Shown here one piece after another: positions 1 through 10,730 of a stretch of 64,000 nt of DNA. Position 1 is the first letter of the stretch, and each line of letters begins with the position of its first letter. Under the pieces are notes generated by a model. That model was not told the origin of the DNA. It searched no databases and was given only the letters and a program-made list of their open reading frames with translations. A program made the position numbers and the translations under genes. Source of the DNA: Oncomelania hupensis (lineage: Eukaryota; Mollusca; Gastropoda; Littorinimorpha; Pomatiopsidae); NCBI GenBank assembly GCA_036898135.1, contig CM072525.1, forward strand, positions 25,547,059-25,611,058, in the 5' to 3' direction.

Positions 1-664
1 ATGTAGACTGATGGTCCTGTCTTTCCAAATGGGCTTCAATCCTGTCAGGGCAGCAGTTGTTTGTGCGATCCTAGAGAGGACTTCCTGTCGGGATCCATTG
101 TCTGACACAATGGCACCCAAATATTTGAAGCTATGCACTGTGTTGAGGGATTGGCCTTAGACTTTGATGTCCGTGTTGATGCCATTGGTGTTGTTGGTCA
201 TCATTTTGGTCTTCTCTGCACTTATTTCCATTCCATAAGCTCTGGAGGTGGTGTCAAGCCTCTGTACCAGCTGTTCAAGTTCTTGTTCCTCTCCAGCCAA
301 TTCATCAATGTCATCCGCAAAACGAAGATTGGAGATTGCTCTACCCCCTATGCTGACTGTGCCTTCGTGATCTGAAAGAGCATCTGACATTATGCGCTCT
401 AGGAAGACGTTGAAGAGTGTTGGAGAGAGTAGGCATCCTTGACGCACGCCGATTGTTGTTCTGAACCAGTTCCCGATGGCGCTGTTATGGAGGACTGCAC
501 TGGTAGCCTTGTCATACAGGCTTTTGATGACTTCAATAATTTTAGGGCTGATGTTGTACACTTTCATTGTTGCCCATAGAGCTGCATGCCAGACTCGGTC
601 AAACGCCTTCTTGAAGTCTATGAACACATGATATAGATGTTGTTGGTGCTGTAGGTATTTCTTA
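1..664 (-). mobile_element. RTE-like LINE fragment, RT domain (truncated by window edge)
   Basis: The minus strand encodes the central part of a non-LTR reverse transcriptase. The open stretch 157-732 contains FKKAFDRVWH, GVRQGCLLSP and the catalytic FADDID motif, in the order expected of a LINE RT palm. The same sequence recurs at 13332-14509, 14677-15343, 35347-36048 and 43540-44380, so this is one family. The shared similarity stops near 664, where unrelated sequence and a CTA microsatellite follow. The RTE assignment is inferred from the motifs and the short tandem-repeat 3' tails of sister copies. There is no intact ORF; this is a dead fragment whose 3' end lies outside the window. Confidence 0.85.
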
Positions 665-710
665 TGAGTTATCTGTCGATTAAAAAAAAATAAATTACTC
701 TTACAAACTA

Positions 711-725
711 CTACTACTACTACTA

Positions 726-771
<46 letters not shown>
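711..771. repeat. (CTA)n microsatellite
   Basis: About 20 units of CTA with one interruption, directly left of a short piece (775-835) that resembles the 3' end of the R560 interspersed repeat. Confidence 0.95.
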
Positions 772-773
<2 letters not shown>

Positions 774-836
774 ATAATAAAGTGGTCCTAATTCGGCTCT
801 TTGCAGTCCGCTGGACGCTATAAACAATGACAAACT

Positions 837-1017
<181 letters not shown>

Positions 1018-1143
1018 GAGAAAAATTGTTATGAAAAAAATTATTATCATCATCATCCGAGAGGCTGCTGGAAACGAAACTCTGAAATTATATCCAGTCT
1101 ATATTCTAGAGAGATCGATGCTCATAAAACAGCAAGTTCTCCA

Positions 1144-1165
1144 ACATCATCATCACCACCATCAT

Positions 1166-1238
<73 letters not shown>

Positions 1239-1250
1239 CCATCATCATCA
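1144..1250. repeat. (CAT)n microsatellite
   Basis: About 35 units of CAT/ATC with few interruptions, immediately beside a SINE 3' fragment. Confidence 0.96.
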
Positions 1251-1251
1251 A

Positions 1252-1370
1252 CTGATTTATAACGCGCAAATCTCTCGCCATTACAGCGCTTCAACGCCTA
1301 TAGCCCAGTTATATAGCGCTTTATCACGAGCTGCTCAAGGCCATGACCAAAACAGGATCTAACTCCAGCC
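1252..1370 (-). mobile_element. SINE 3' fragment
   Basis: Read on the minus strand, this has GATCCTG, CCTTGAGCAGCTC and AAAGCGCTATATAA in the same order as the 3' half of the SINE at 4196-4631. The tRNA-like head is missing. It is a 3'-only, diverged copy. Confidence 0.6.
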
Positions 1371-1380
1371 ACCCTCTGCT

Positions 1381-2140
1381 TTAGTTATGCGCATCGACCT
1401 ATCTAGCATATAGACTGGATATAATTTCATCGTATGCTTGCTTCAGCAGCCCATGATGCTCGGATTGCTTGCGGCGTCTATCTGCTTGGTGGTGCCAACG
1501 GAGAACTGGGCGGTCCCTGATACTGTACTTTGTCGTGCGCGCCAATAAACCGCAAGCGTCAAGCGAAACGTAGCATGCTTGTTGGCTTGATCACGCGTAT
1601 CTCACTCTGGGGCGGAACGGCTGCGACACGGCAGGAAAAAAGGGGGTGAGCGCGTGAGAGGCGGGTTGGGGCACAGGCGTCCGTATCTCTCTGAAAAGCA
1701 TCCATCTAGTGCTAACTACAATACAAGCAATATAAGTATTCAGACAGCACTCCATTGGGCTGATACGGGCGCCTTTGGGGTGCACCCCTACTGCCGATGA
1801 AGGATAATCCTATTGTACATCGGCGCCAAATGTTAACTTACCCGCGCTTGCATTCGAGCCTCACTCCAACAACGTCTGATGACCCTCACGGGTTAGAAAT
1901 CAGGCTACAGTGTGCGGATATATCAAACTGGATTATTTTTGTTAGAGTCATGATTATTCACAATTAGCACATCCCGTTGTCACAAACTGAATGTCTCTAT
2001 CACACAAAATACACACGAGGAATCACCGTAGTACTGCAAACTATAGACACTACAACCAAAGGCTGCAAGAGACATCAAAATTACGGTATTCCTCACCAAT
2101 CAAAGCGGGAAAAGAGACATAACAATCATTCACGTCATTT
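1381..2140. other. Unassigned sequence
   Basis: No coding potential or known repeat was recognised. At 1821-1840 the minus strand reads GTTAACA followed by TTTGGCGCC, which resembles an LTR end next to a TGGCGCC primer-binding site, but no matching LTR partner was found. Confidence 0.4.
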
Positions 2141-2149
2141 GGTGTGTGT

Positions 2150-2167
2150 ACGCAATCATTTCACGTC

Positions 2168-2206
<39 letters not shown>

Positions 2207-2255
2207 TATGCGTGTGTATGCTTGTGTGCATGCAAATCATTTGAAGTGATGTGTG

Positions 2256-2288
<33 letters not shown>

Positions 2289-2350
2289 GTGTGCAGGCAA
2301 TCGTATCACGTCATATGTGTGTGCACGCAATCATTTCACGACGTTTGTGT
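2150..2350. repeat. (GT)n microsatellite with interspersed CAATCATTTCACG units
   Basis: Runs of TGTG alternate with a motif close to CAATCATTTCACGTCGTG, seen about four times (2153, 2232, 2297 and 2328) with variations. This is a compound GT-rich minisatellite. The ORFs across it are low-complexity artefacts. Confidence 0.85.
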
Positions 2351-2562
2351 GCGTACGAGAAAGGAAAGCAAACTAATTAAGGTCAGTTTGTCAGTCTGGG
2401 GATGGATGAAGTGGGGTTGGGTGAAGTGGGGGTTTACACAAACCCACATGCATTGTTACTATCTACAGCTGATGCAACCTCGATAATAAACAGCCCACCC
2501 CTACCTCAACTATCCTTACTTAACCCACTCCCAGACTGACAAACTGACCTCAATTACATTAC

Positions 2563-2981
2563 ACGATTATTGCTTTAGGTCCAGCGGACTCTTCCGAGAC
2601 CTCAATTAGCTTGCTTCCCTTTTTATAATGTTATATGGCATACGTATACTTATACGAATAGTAAGCCTACTTCTGCCAAGAAACCTAATGATTCTGTTAC
2701 CCCAGTGGGTGGGAACTTGCAATATTGAGAAGGGGCTCATCAAGTAAAGCTTAGTATGAAAAGGAAGCACTTCAATTGAAAATTACAATAATCACTTTGA
2801 CTGCCTCTGTCTGTCTGTCTGTCCGTCTATCTTTCTCTTTCTTTCTCTCTAACCCCTTGGGGTCATGAGCAATCTTGCCACTGTAGATTGTTCTAACCTA
2901 TAAAGGAAAAAGTGAAAGCCCCAGTTGAAAACCTGTCTTGCCTTTGTTGGCATGACTGATTCAATGTGGCAACAGTTCCCC
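2563..2981. other. R560 3'-end fragment followed by unassigned sequence
   Basis: 2563-2602 matches the 3' end of the R560 interspersed repeat (TTAGGTCCAGCGGACTC) in minus orientation. From 2603 to 2981 I see only a short CTGT/CTTT-rich stretch (2805-2850) and no gene. Confidence 0.5.
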
Positions 2982-3552
2982 CCCGTTGGAGTGCCGGGGG
3001 TTTCAGTATAAATAGTATCCCCACTTTCTGGGAATTTAGTGCTTTAAATTCCCACTGTCGCTGTCTTCCTCATTTGCTCTTTCCCATTCCTGATCTGTCC
3101 TATCACTCTGCTATACTATCTTCTTCTTCGCTAGATCAATGACCTACCTTTTTTCTTGAAAACTCTTCCTGGACAAGACTCCTTGTTTGTGTATGAGGTC
3201 TGTTGGATCAGCTTGGGAGTGTTGGGCGCTTTCTGCCGGGTGGTCACTAGGGCTTCCTACGATTGTATTATTTAGCACTATAGGCATTTTATATGTATGT
3301 GTTTTGTTGATGATTTATAATGATGTTTGTATTCTATTTTGTTTTTGTAACCGGGGGTTTCGAGTAGTTGGGGTAAAGCCTCAGCCGTCTCCTGCGTGGG
3401 ATGTCTTTATTGTAAAGTGACTGGCCGGTGGAGGGCATTCAATTTTCCCACTAGGGTTGTTTCGGCAGATCTTTTATGCGGATTGGGGGTTGTCCGGTCC
3501 TGATTTGGCTCGGAAGAGTCCGCTGGACCTAAAGCAACAATCAATCAATCAA
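2982..3552 (+). mobile_element. R560 interspersed repeat, copy 1
   Basis: This roughly 560-bp sequence recurs at 11430-11992, 23262-23848 (minus), 29150-29735, 30765-31110 (minus) and, split, at 51262-51411 and 63803-64000 (minus). Each copy starts with a G-rich GTGCCGGGGG and TATAAATAG about 15 bp later, and ends at TCCGCTGGACCTAAAGCAA followed by short tandem repeats (CAAT or GTAATGTA type). It encodes no recognisable protein. The TATA-like start and repeat tail suggest a non-autonomous retroposon, but the class is uncertain. Confidence 0.8.
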
Positions 3553-3681
3553 TTCTTTCTCTCTCTGCATTAAACACAAGGCGCGCGACAACAAAGACAA
3601 CAACCGAGCAATGCTAAATGCGTCATGGCATTTTACCAATGACAACATTGCTGTGCACGAAATGCACAGAGCGAGAATAAG

Positions 3682-3690
<9 letters not shown>

Positions 3691-3758
<68 letters not shown>
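3691..3758. repeat. (GA)n microsatellite
   Basis: About 34 GA units, followed to 3850 by G-rich, GGT-biased sequence. The 204-aa ORF across it on the minus strand is a low-complexity artefact. Confidence 0.96.
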
Positions 3759-3761
<3 letters not shown>

Positions 3762-4195
3762 GTGGAGTTGGGTAGGGGGCGGGAGGTGGTGTTGGTGGTG
3801 GTGGTATTGTTGTGGAGGGAAGGGAGGGGGGGGCTGGGTAGAGAGGAGGCTGATTTGTAGGAGTGGGAGGGCGGAAGTAAGGGTAAAACATCCCAGCTAA
3901 ACCATAATTATGTCTCCAAGGAGATTTCAGTTTAAATAACACACACACACATAGAAAAAGACAAGGGACTGTACTCCAATGTTTTGCCAGATAGACAAAA
4001 GGTTTGTGTAGAACACAAGTGATAAAGCTGGCTCGCATACAGAGAGGGAACAGGAGTGTATTGATAACATCTTGGATACAATCCTTAATAGTTGCTGTCC
4101 TCCCTGGGATGAGGGAATGATAAGAAAGATCTCTCTCTCTCCTTCTCTGCCACATATGACCAAAAAGAGTGATTTGAAGCTTTTCTGCTGTATTT

Positions 4196-4631
4196 AGGGA
4201 GGCACTGTGGTCTAATGGTAGTGCTTCGGCTTGCGGATCGGAAGGTCCCGGGTTCGAGCCCTGGCCGGGCCATTGTGTTGTGTCCCTAGGAAAGACACTT
4301 TACTCCTGTTTTCCTACTCCTTCGGATGAGAGTATAAACCGAGGTCTAGTCTGTGTCGCATACATTCCATCATAACGGACTTTAAAGATCCTGACGCTCA
4401 TGTCTTAGACGGGTGAGTGCCGGTGACTAGAAAACACCCAGCATGCACCTAGGTCCTTCTCCCCCATCCCTGGCTGCCCAGGATTGTGCTCAGTTGTCCG
4501 GGCGTCAGACCATGCGCCCAAAGGCTGCGGGTGGGCGTCTCGGGCGGCTTGAGTTAGATCCTGTATCGGCCAGCGCCTTGAGCAGCTCTTGAGCTGAAAA
4601 AGCGCTATATAAGAACGATTAAAAAAATATT
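4196..4631 (+). mobile_element. tRNA-derived SINE
   Basis: The head is tRNA-like: an A-box-like TGGTCTAATGGTAGTG at about 4207 and a B-box GGTTCGAGCC at about 4251, with a CCGGGCC stem at the end of the tRNA part. A roughly 300-bp body follows, ending CTTGAGCAGCTC, AAAAAGCGCTATATAAGAAC and an A-rich tail. The layout fits an RNA polymerase III SINE. A 3' fragment of the same body lies at 1252-1370. It encodes no protein. Confidence 0.8.
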
Positions 4632-5140
4632 TCAGTTTTTCAGGGACTGGATTTTGGGGTTTCTACCTAACGGAAAGGGACTAACGCGTTTTAAAGCTGA
4701 AGAGCTCAAAATCGTATTATTCTTCGGGTTAATTATAATTTAAAATAAGTTAATAATTCCACGCGCGCCCGAAATGAACAATTGCTTTCCTTTCCATTAC
4801 CGTATTCAGCCCATTAAGACCTGACGTTGTGATGAACACACATTTATTTTATTTTCAGGCTTATCTAGAAACATTTTGAAATAGTCAGGAATCAGAAGGA
4901 GCCAAAATATCCGTCTGTCGGTTGGTCCGACGTAGTCAGCTAGTCGAACCGGGGAAAGGCCTATTTGTTTCTAAAATAGGGCTTGAATATTCATAACGTA
5001 CTATGGTGACACAACACTTTACACTCATGGAGAGACAGCTTGAGAGACAGGTCTTATTTACTGACCCGCAACTTTTTAATTTAGTTTTGTTTTTCCAACT
5101 ATTTATGTATTGAACGGCATTCATCAAGGCATGCAGCAAA
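4632..5140. other. Unassigned sequence
   Basis: AT-rich sequence without a supported ORF, repeat or RNA gene. It forms the left flank of the solo LTR insertion. Confidence 0.4.
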
Positions 5141-5412
5141 ATAACTGTTACGTTGAAACGCGAAGGATAGTATGTCTGAAGCGCGCACAATAGATCTAAT
5201 CGTTTCGTTTTACAAAGTATTCAGTAATAGAGTGTATTCACCTTTGATTTGAGTTTGCATGGTTGTTAGAAGAAGCTTTGTATAACGTTGATAATTTTCG
5301 TTAGTCGATATTATTGGAGAATTCTCTAGATTTGCGTGTTTACTGTCGATAGAAACTTCCCGATAAATGTCAAAGTTTGAGAACGTTCTTGGAATGTGAA
5401 GAGAGATGTATG

Positions 5413-5430
5413 ACGTAAGTCAGTGATGAC
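5413..5430 (+). promoter_or_regulatory. CRE/ATF-like site in solo LTR
   Basis: TGACGTAAGTCAGTGATGAC contains TGACGTAA, a CREB/ATF-like core, and a second TGACG half-site shortly after. The same block occurs inverted in the LTRs of A, B and C. Binding is inferred. Confidence 0.4.
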
Positions 5431-5500
5431 GAACTTTAATTTGATTGGTGGTAAAGCGTCATCGGGAACATTCTGACGTTATCTCGATCGAGAGAAAATC

Positions 5501-5510
5501 TATAAAATGG
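5501..5510 (+). promoter_or_regulatory. TATA box of solo LTR
   Basis: TATAAAATGG lies about 100 bp upstream of the LTR's AATAAA at 5603-5608, the expected order for U3-R. It is absent from the shortened D LTRs. Confidence 0.6.
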
Positions 5511-5602
5511 ATGCTCTGTGTGTTGGTTGTTGTTGATAGTGAGTTGGAAAGTAAAAAGTTGAGAGTGAAAAGGTGATTGTATGCAGTTGTTGATGTGTGC
5601 TG

Positions 5603-5608
5603 AATAAA
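5603..5608 (+). terminator. LTR polyadenylation signal
   Basis: AATAAA in CTGAATAAAAGTGG, conserved in the other LTRs of this superfamily (for example near 51638). Confidence 0.6.
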
Positions 5609-6018
5609 AGTGGAAAACTTCATACGTCGACTCTGTGACTTGTATGCTGATTGAACGGGTTGCGTGGATAAACGAATCCGAGTTTACACCTATCAGGAGA
5701 ATTCACGCATTGGGGCTGAATCAACTACTGATAGAAAAACACCACCATCAAACGGAGTGTAACAATAACAAAATACAAAGTCTTCATCCTACTTTTCTAG
5801 CATACTAGTTCAACTGACATAGTCCAAAAGTGAAGAGTGTCAAAAGCCAAGAGAGGCAAATATATATTATCATTAGCTAATCATTATAAATGTTAAAAGG
5901 TCAAAGCGTTTGATACATTGTTTTTGTTTTAAACCCTGTCTGAGGGCGGTGCTGCTAAAGGCATTAAAGAATCAAATTATCTGTTTTTCTCTGTCTCTGT
6001 CTTTCTCTCTGTCTCTCT

Positions 6019-6040
6019 CTTTCTCTCATTATTATTATTC

Positions 6041-6108
<68 letters not shown>

Positions 6109-6118
6109 GTTGTTGTTG

Positions 6119-6164
<46 letters not shown>

Positions 6165-6181
6165 CATCATCATCATCATCA

Positions 6182-6254
<73 letters not shown>

Positions 6255-6270
6255 CTTCATCATCAACATT
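6019..6270. repeat. (ATT)n compound microsatellite
   Basis: Long ATT array with internal GTT and CAT blocks, preceded by a TCTCTGTC-rich tract. The predicted ORFs through it are low-complexity artefacts. Confidence 0.96.
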
Positions 6271-6438
6271 ATCATTATTTTAAAAAAAAAAAGAAATACA
6301 ATTTAAAATAAATTAATAAAATAAAAATGAGACCTGGGAATAATTGTTATGATGACTAATAACAATATTGTTCACAGTTGTAAATGGATGTAACATATGG
6401 CGTCGCCACATCGGAGAAACCGCCTATTTAGTTTTCAC

Positions 6439-6562
6439 ACACACACACACCCACACCCACACACACACACCCACCCCTACACACACACCTCCACACACAC
6501 ACAAGCAGGCTCACAGCTTAACAACCAATACATATATACACAGACACACACACACACTCACA
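6439..6562. repeat. (CA)n-rich tract left of MITE copy 1
   Basis: Imperfect CA repeats with a 35-bp segment (GCAGGCTCACAGCTTAACA and following) at about 6507 that recurs at about 6868 on the other side of the MITE-like copy. Confidence 0.85.
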
Positions 6563-6840
6563 CAACCGTGTAGAAACGCCGTTGTGATGACTTTCATGAA
6601 ACTCGCATACGTTACTTTGACATTTTTACGAATGTGTCCATTTTTCAAAGCTAACCCTAACCCTTTCCCTAACTCTAACCCTAACTCAAACCCTAACCCT
6701 AACCCTTAACCTAACCCTAAGCCTAAATCAACCCTAACCCTAACGGAACACTGTTTTGACGTCAAAATAACGGGGTCCGTCAAAAGAAAGTACGTCTAGG
6801 TTCAAGTGTATGTCAGAATAAAGGCATTTCTACCTAGCCA
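6563..6840 (+). mobile_element. MITE-like element with telomere-like core, copy 1
   Basis: A roughly 278-bp unit starts GTGTAGAAACGCCGTTG and ends in the inverted form of GTAGAAATGCC, giving imperfect terminal inverted repeats. Subterminal blocks around TTTGACG are also inverted. The centre (about 6654-6745) is an imperfect CCCTAA array. CA repeats flank it on both sides. Two further copies lie at 10731-11024 and 11042-11307. It encodes no protein, so it would depend on an unknown transposase. Confidence 0.7.
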
Positions 6841-7024
6841 CAAACACACACACACGCACACACAACAGCAGGCTCATAGCTAAACAACCAATACACATAC
6901 ACACACACATACAAACATACACACACATGCACACACCCAAACACACCCATACACACCTACAAAATACACATTCATGCACACACACATACACACACGCACG
7001 CACACCCAGACACACACACACACA
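6841..7024. repeat. (CA)n-rich tract right of MITE copy 1
   Basis: Imperfect CA/CATA repeats. Confidence 0.9.
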
Positions 7025-7611
7025 AGTAGTGACAACTACATACACTGCTATTTTCACGCAAGCACTCCATTTTTCAACAACTTTGAAGAGGCTGTGATCG
7101 AGGCTCACAACCGCTCTCTTCTTGCTTTCCATGTCCGATTGTTTACTTTAACCACGCCCACTTCGGCATAAACTCAATAACTACGACAGCTGGGGGATAT
7201 GTAAAAGAGTTCTCCTTTCTCGTTTGTTAGTAAGTTTACCCCATTGAAGCTTAGCCTACCTGAAACTCTCCAACAGGTCTTTCAGGTCACACAACGTAGC
7301 TGAGGCTCTCCCAGATCCTCTTATAATAATTTCGTAATTTCTTGAAAGAGATACATAATCTATTCTTATTTTACAAGTCTTAGCAGCTACTTAACAGGGT
7401 ACTTATTACGTAGGGTTGGGTATCTTATAGTACCTAATACTATTATTGAGTTATTTATTTAGTTATTTATAAGGTGCTTTCCCTCGCAGAGATCAAAGCG
7501 CACACAAACACACCCACACACACCATGTGTACCGCGCAGGCACACACACAAATAGCAGCAATGATTAAAAAAAAAAAAAGAAGCGTTTCAGCTGAAGGTT
7601 TTTTTAAAAGG

Positions 7612-7612
<1 letters not shown>
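7025..7612. other. Unassigned sequence
   Basis: No coding, RNA or repeat signal recognised apart from a short CA tract near 7500-7550. Confidence 0.4.

Positions 7613-7700
<88 letters not shown>
7613..7700. repeat. (AAT)n microsatellite
   Basis: About 29 AAT units followed by GAT-rich sequence to 7750. The asparagine-rich ORF across it is an artefact. Confidence 0.96.
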
Positions 7701-7703
<3 letters not shown>

Positions 7704-7750
7704 CAATAATGACGATGATGATGATAATGATGATGAAGATAATGATGATA

Positions 7751-8180
7751 CAGGATGTTATCACACGATTTTTTTTTCTTCAATCGAATTCAAAGAACGG
7801 CGATTTGAAGAGGCCGCCATTACAGAAGGCGGAAGAGAAATGAATGTTTACGTTTTGGGAAATGTTAAATTTACTTGCACATCCAATAGCATTATTGAAG
7901 GGAGGGAGGAAATAGAAGTACCAGAAGAAAACAATAGCTGTCCTCAATAGTCTCGTACATAAGGCACACGGAAGTTCGTCTCTACGCGGCTTTCCAACCC
8001 GCGACCTTCGGCATAGGAATCTAGCCATCTATCAACTTCGCTACAGACCACCCCCAAGGTAGACTTGCTAAAGCTGCTGAGCCTTAAGGTAAACGTGAAT
8101 CTCTGTTAGTCTGCGTCACGCAGTGTGGTCGCTGAGATCAATAAAACCCACTGCAATGCTGTTTTGATATACAGTTCATT
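7751..8180. other. Unassigned sequence
   Basis: Short ORF remnants on both strands without recognisable domains. Confidence 0.35.
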
Positions 8181-8283
8181 GGATGGGTGTCGGATAGCGC
8201 AGTGGTTGGAGCACTCGCTACTGTGTCGCAAGTTAAGCACCGTCCAGTGCGGTTAGCACTTGGATGGGTGACCGCAAAATGTG
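8181..8283 (+). mobile_element. Composite tRNA/5S rRNA-like SINE head
   Basis: 8190-8215 has an A-box-like TAGCGCAGTGGTTGGAGC. It is followed at about 8231-8273 by AAGCACCGTCCAG, GGTTAGCACTTGG and ATGGGTGACCGC, matching the 3' half of metazoan 5S rRNA including its internal control region. A full 5S gene is not present, because the 5' half is missing. This fits a 5S-related SINE or a 5S retropseudogene joined to a tRNA-like head. Confidence 0.6.
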
Positions 8284-8499
8284 AAGCGACAAATAACAAC
8301 GCCCCCAGTTGACTGAACTGTGACTGAGTACCTACTCTCTTAATTAAGGGTGGGGAAGGTAAAGCAGCGAGGGAGAGAGATGGGCATCAACCTCATTACG
8401 CTGGCCCAAGATAAGTGGGATCTCCAACATCATGCTCCCCTACGGCCACAAGGCTATGGGACCACCTTTACCTTTTTACCTTTACTTCATTGGATGGTC

Positions 8500-8720
8500 C
8501 CCACCGCCCTAGCTCTGTGGTTGAGCCGTGGGACTGGCACACCGATGACCCAGGTTCGAATCCCGTCGTGGACAAGACGAAAGTGGCCATTTTCATTGTC
8601 CGTCTTGGCCATATGATTGCTCTGGTGGTTCAGTGTTGATTAAGGTCACTACCCCCCCCCCCTCCACCCCCTTTCTTTCCCTGGGATAGTTATTCCCGTC
8701 TGCCATGTCGCCATTGGTGA
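8500..8720 (+). mobile_element. tRNA-derived SINE
   Basis: A-box-like CTAGCTCTGTGGTTGAGC at about 8508 and B-box GGTTCGAATCCC at about 8553, 45 bp apart. The body includes a C-run. The anticodon arm cannot be folded convincingly as a functional tRNA. Confidence 0.65.
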
Positions 8721-8776
8721 GTGTAGACGTTAAATTCATTCATGAGATGAGGAGGAGTTTAAAAAAGACATGTACA

Positions 8777-8778
8777 CG

Positions 8779-8842
<64 letters not shown>

Positions 8843-9000
8843 CCAAAACACCCAAACACACACACAGTACGCACGCACAAACATACATATGCCTACACAC
8901 ACACACACACACACCAAAATGCCTATTTTAATGCACACACACCCACACACACACACACACACACTCACACACACACACACACACGCACACATTTTCACAC
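8777..9000. repeat. (CA)n microsatellite
   Basis: Long imperfect CA array with short interruptions. Confidence 0.96.
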
Positions 9001-9589
9001 ATTTTACCCTTTATAATAAGCGCTGTGGCGCAGCATGTATCGATCAGTAAGCAATCGCCCAGAGTGTCGCCCTGTAAGCCGTCGCGCAAAATATGGCGGG
9101 CACGGTATTGAGTTCTACGCTACGGGGACACTATCGGTATTATACTTTATGTTTTATATTACAAACAAAACTGACTATAATTATAAAGTGCAGTATTGTG
9201 TGACTATGTAATATAAAGGAGCGAAAGTGGCTGCTAAAATCCCCATTGACATATTTACTTGCACTTTTGTGCGAATGATATTGGGCAGTCAACGAAGTGT
9301 TGTTACCTCCAGGTAAAACCTTGAAACATTGGTAGACCTCATTTTGATCATTAATATCCTTTATAATTTAATGTTCGAAAATTTTCATAAAATACTCTGC
9401 AATAATGATTAGTTGTATTAGGCTATTCCTTAACTTTCTGTTGATATACTAAACCCCCCTTTAAACGTGCAGAGTCCTATGGTAAGGTTTGTGTTTGTAG
9501 TGTTGGGCAGACAAGGCAGTATAAAAAATGTCCATGTATATTTATGGTGGGAAATCTAGTGTCAGTTTTCAAATTTCTTGAAGAGACCC
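9001..9589. other. Unassigned sequence
   Basis: No supported ORF or repeat recognised. Confidence 0.4.
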
Positions 9590-10240
9590 ACTTTGACCAC
9601 GACCCCTAGATTGACCCTTTTAACATTCACAGTGAATGTTGATCCACTGGAAAAAATCTTACAACCAAAAATAAACTCTTTCGAAAGTATTGCTATTTTG
9701 AAATGAATAAGCCCCGTAGTGTTTTTTTTTTTCCGCCTAATAATAGCAACAGCCGTTGGCTAGTCAGGCAAGCTTTCTTCTAAAAAAGAGATCCGTAGGA
9801 TCTCATCTTTGATATGATGATGATAATCATTATTGTCACGTGGTGATCGTCCTTAACGCTGATGCAATAGGACGTTAAGCTTCGTTGTTCCTCCTTCCTC
9901 CTAGTCAGGCAACATTCTTGAGCTAAAAATAGCAGCTACCAAGCCGGTAAGAGACAAAACCCGTAAAAAAAACCCACTGCTCATACGTTGTTTTGTGTGT
10001 GTGTGTGTTTTAGGCTTATAAAATAGACCCTACCCTACGCTAGACGCATTCTTCAAGCCTCGTGGTTCACTCAGAAATAGGGTCAAAAGTCACACAGCAA
10101 TGGTATCGATGTACCGTTGTAAACAGGAAGTATCACTCCCTTTCAGAACCGAAATGGAAAAATTCAATTTTTACCTGTTGGTTTGAGCAAAGAAAGCCCA
10201 CTTTATTAATGTTTAATGTAAAAACCATGAGAATATTAGG
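9590..10240 (+). repeat. Diverged inverted repeat, left arm
   Basis: Segments such as AACATTCACAGTGA (9631), CTTTCGAAAGTAT (9678), CCTAATAATAGCAAC (9738) and TGGTATCGATGTACCGTT (10101) occur in the same order on the opposite strand between 12910 and 12430. This is an inverted copy of a medium-age repeat. No protein is encoded. Confidence 0.65.
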
Positions 10241-10678
10241 GTAAACCCGGTTTGGCCAAAAGTAAACAAAACCTTCGAACTTGGGCCCTTTAACTTTATG
10301 TTGATACCAACTTCGCATTGACTAGTTCACTTTGTTTTTGTATGTTTATGATACCTCACAGTCAATGAAGTGTCGAGTTTGCTATTCGGTACATACGATC
10401 GGCAAGTTCGATTGAAAACGCTGTGAAGTTGATATATGATGAAGGTACAGCCTGTTTTTTTTTTGGTAGTTTTTTTTTTTTCGGAGTCATAGCCATTATT
10501 TTACTGACTGCGTTACGACGGTGATGGAAAAAGGTTTGAGGATGATATGATGATTATAATTATGATGAAGATAACAATGAGGAGGAGGAGTAAATGATGA
10601 TGGGGTCGATGATGCTGATGATGATGAGGAGGATATTGTAATTATGCTGGTTATGATTATAGTGATTATGGTGCGCTC

Positions 10679-10698
10679 GCGCGCGCACACACACACCT

Positions 10699-10729
<31 letters not shown>

Positions 10730-10730
10730 T
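10679..10730. repeat. (CA)n microsatellite
   Basis: CA array flanking MITE copy 2. Confidence 0.92.

Larger units (their letters stand above)
5146..5764 (+). mobile_element. Solo LTR (B/D-type Ty3/gypsy) with ATAAC target duplication
   Basis: A 619-bp LTR begins TGTTACG and ends GTAACA, flanked by an exact 5-bp duplication ATAAC at 5141-5145 and 5765-5769. It is collinear with the LTRs of element B (inverted) and of D, but carries a central segment of about 230 bp that the D LTRs lack. No internal region remains, so it probably arose by LTR-LTR recombination. A TATA box and a polyadenylation signal are intact. Confidence 0.93.

Noticed and set aside
3541..4155. 204-aa minus-strand ORF with proline-rich and SLSLSL segments
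   Set aside because: It spans a GA microsatellite and G-rich tract and has no recognisable fold.
4200..4275. Functional tRNA gene
   Set aside because: A and B boxes are present but the acceptor and anticodon stems do not pair well and a conserved SINE body follows.
6654..6745. Chromosome end (true telomere)
   Set aside because: The CCCTAA array is short and degenerate, recurs at 10842 and 11131 inside a repeated unit, and is followed by ordinary sequence.
8231..8275. 5S rRNA gene
   Set aside because: Only the 3' half is present, without a T-run terminator at the right place.
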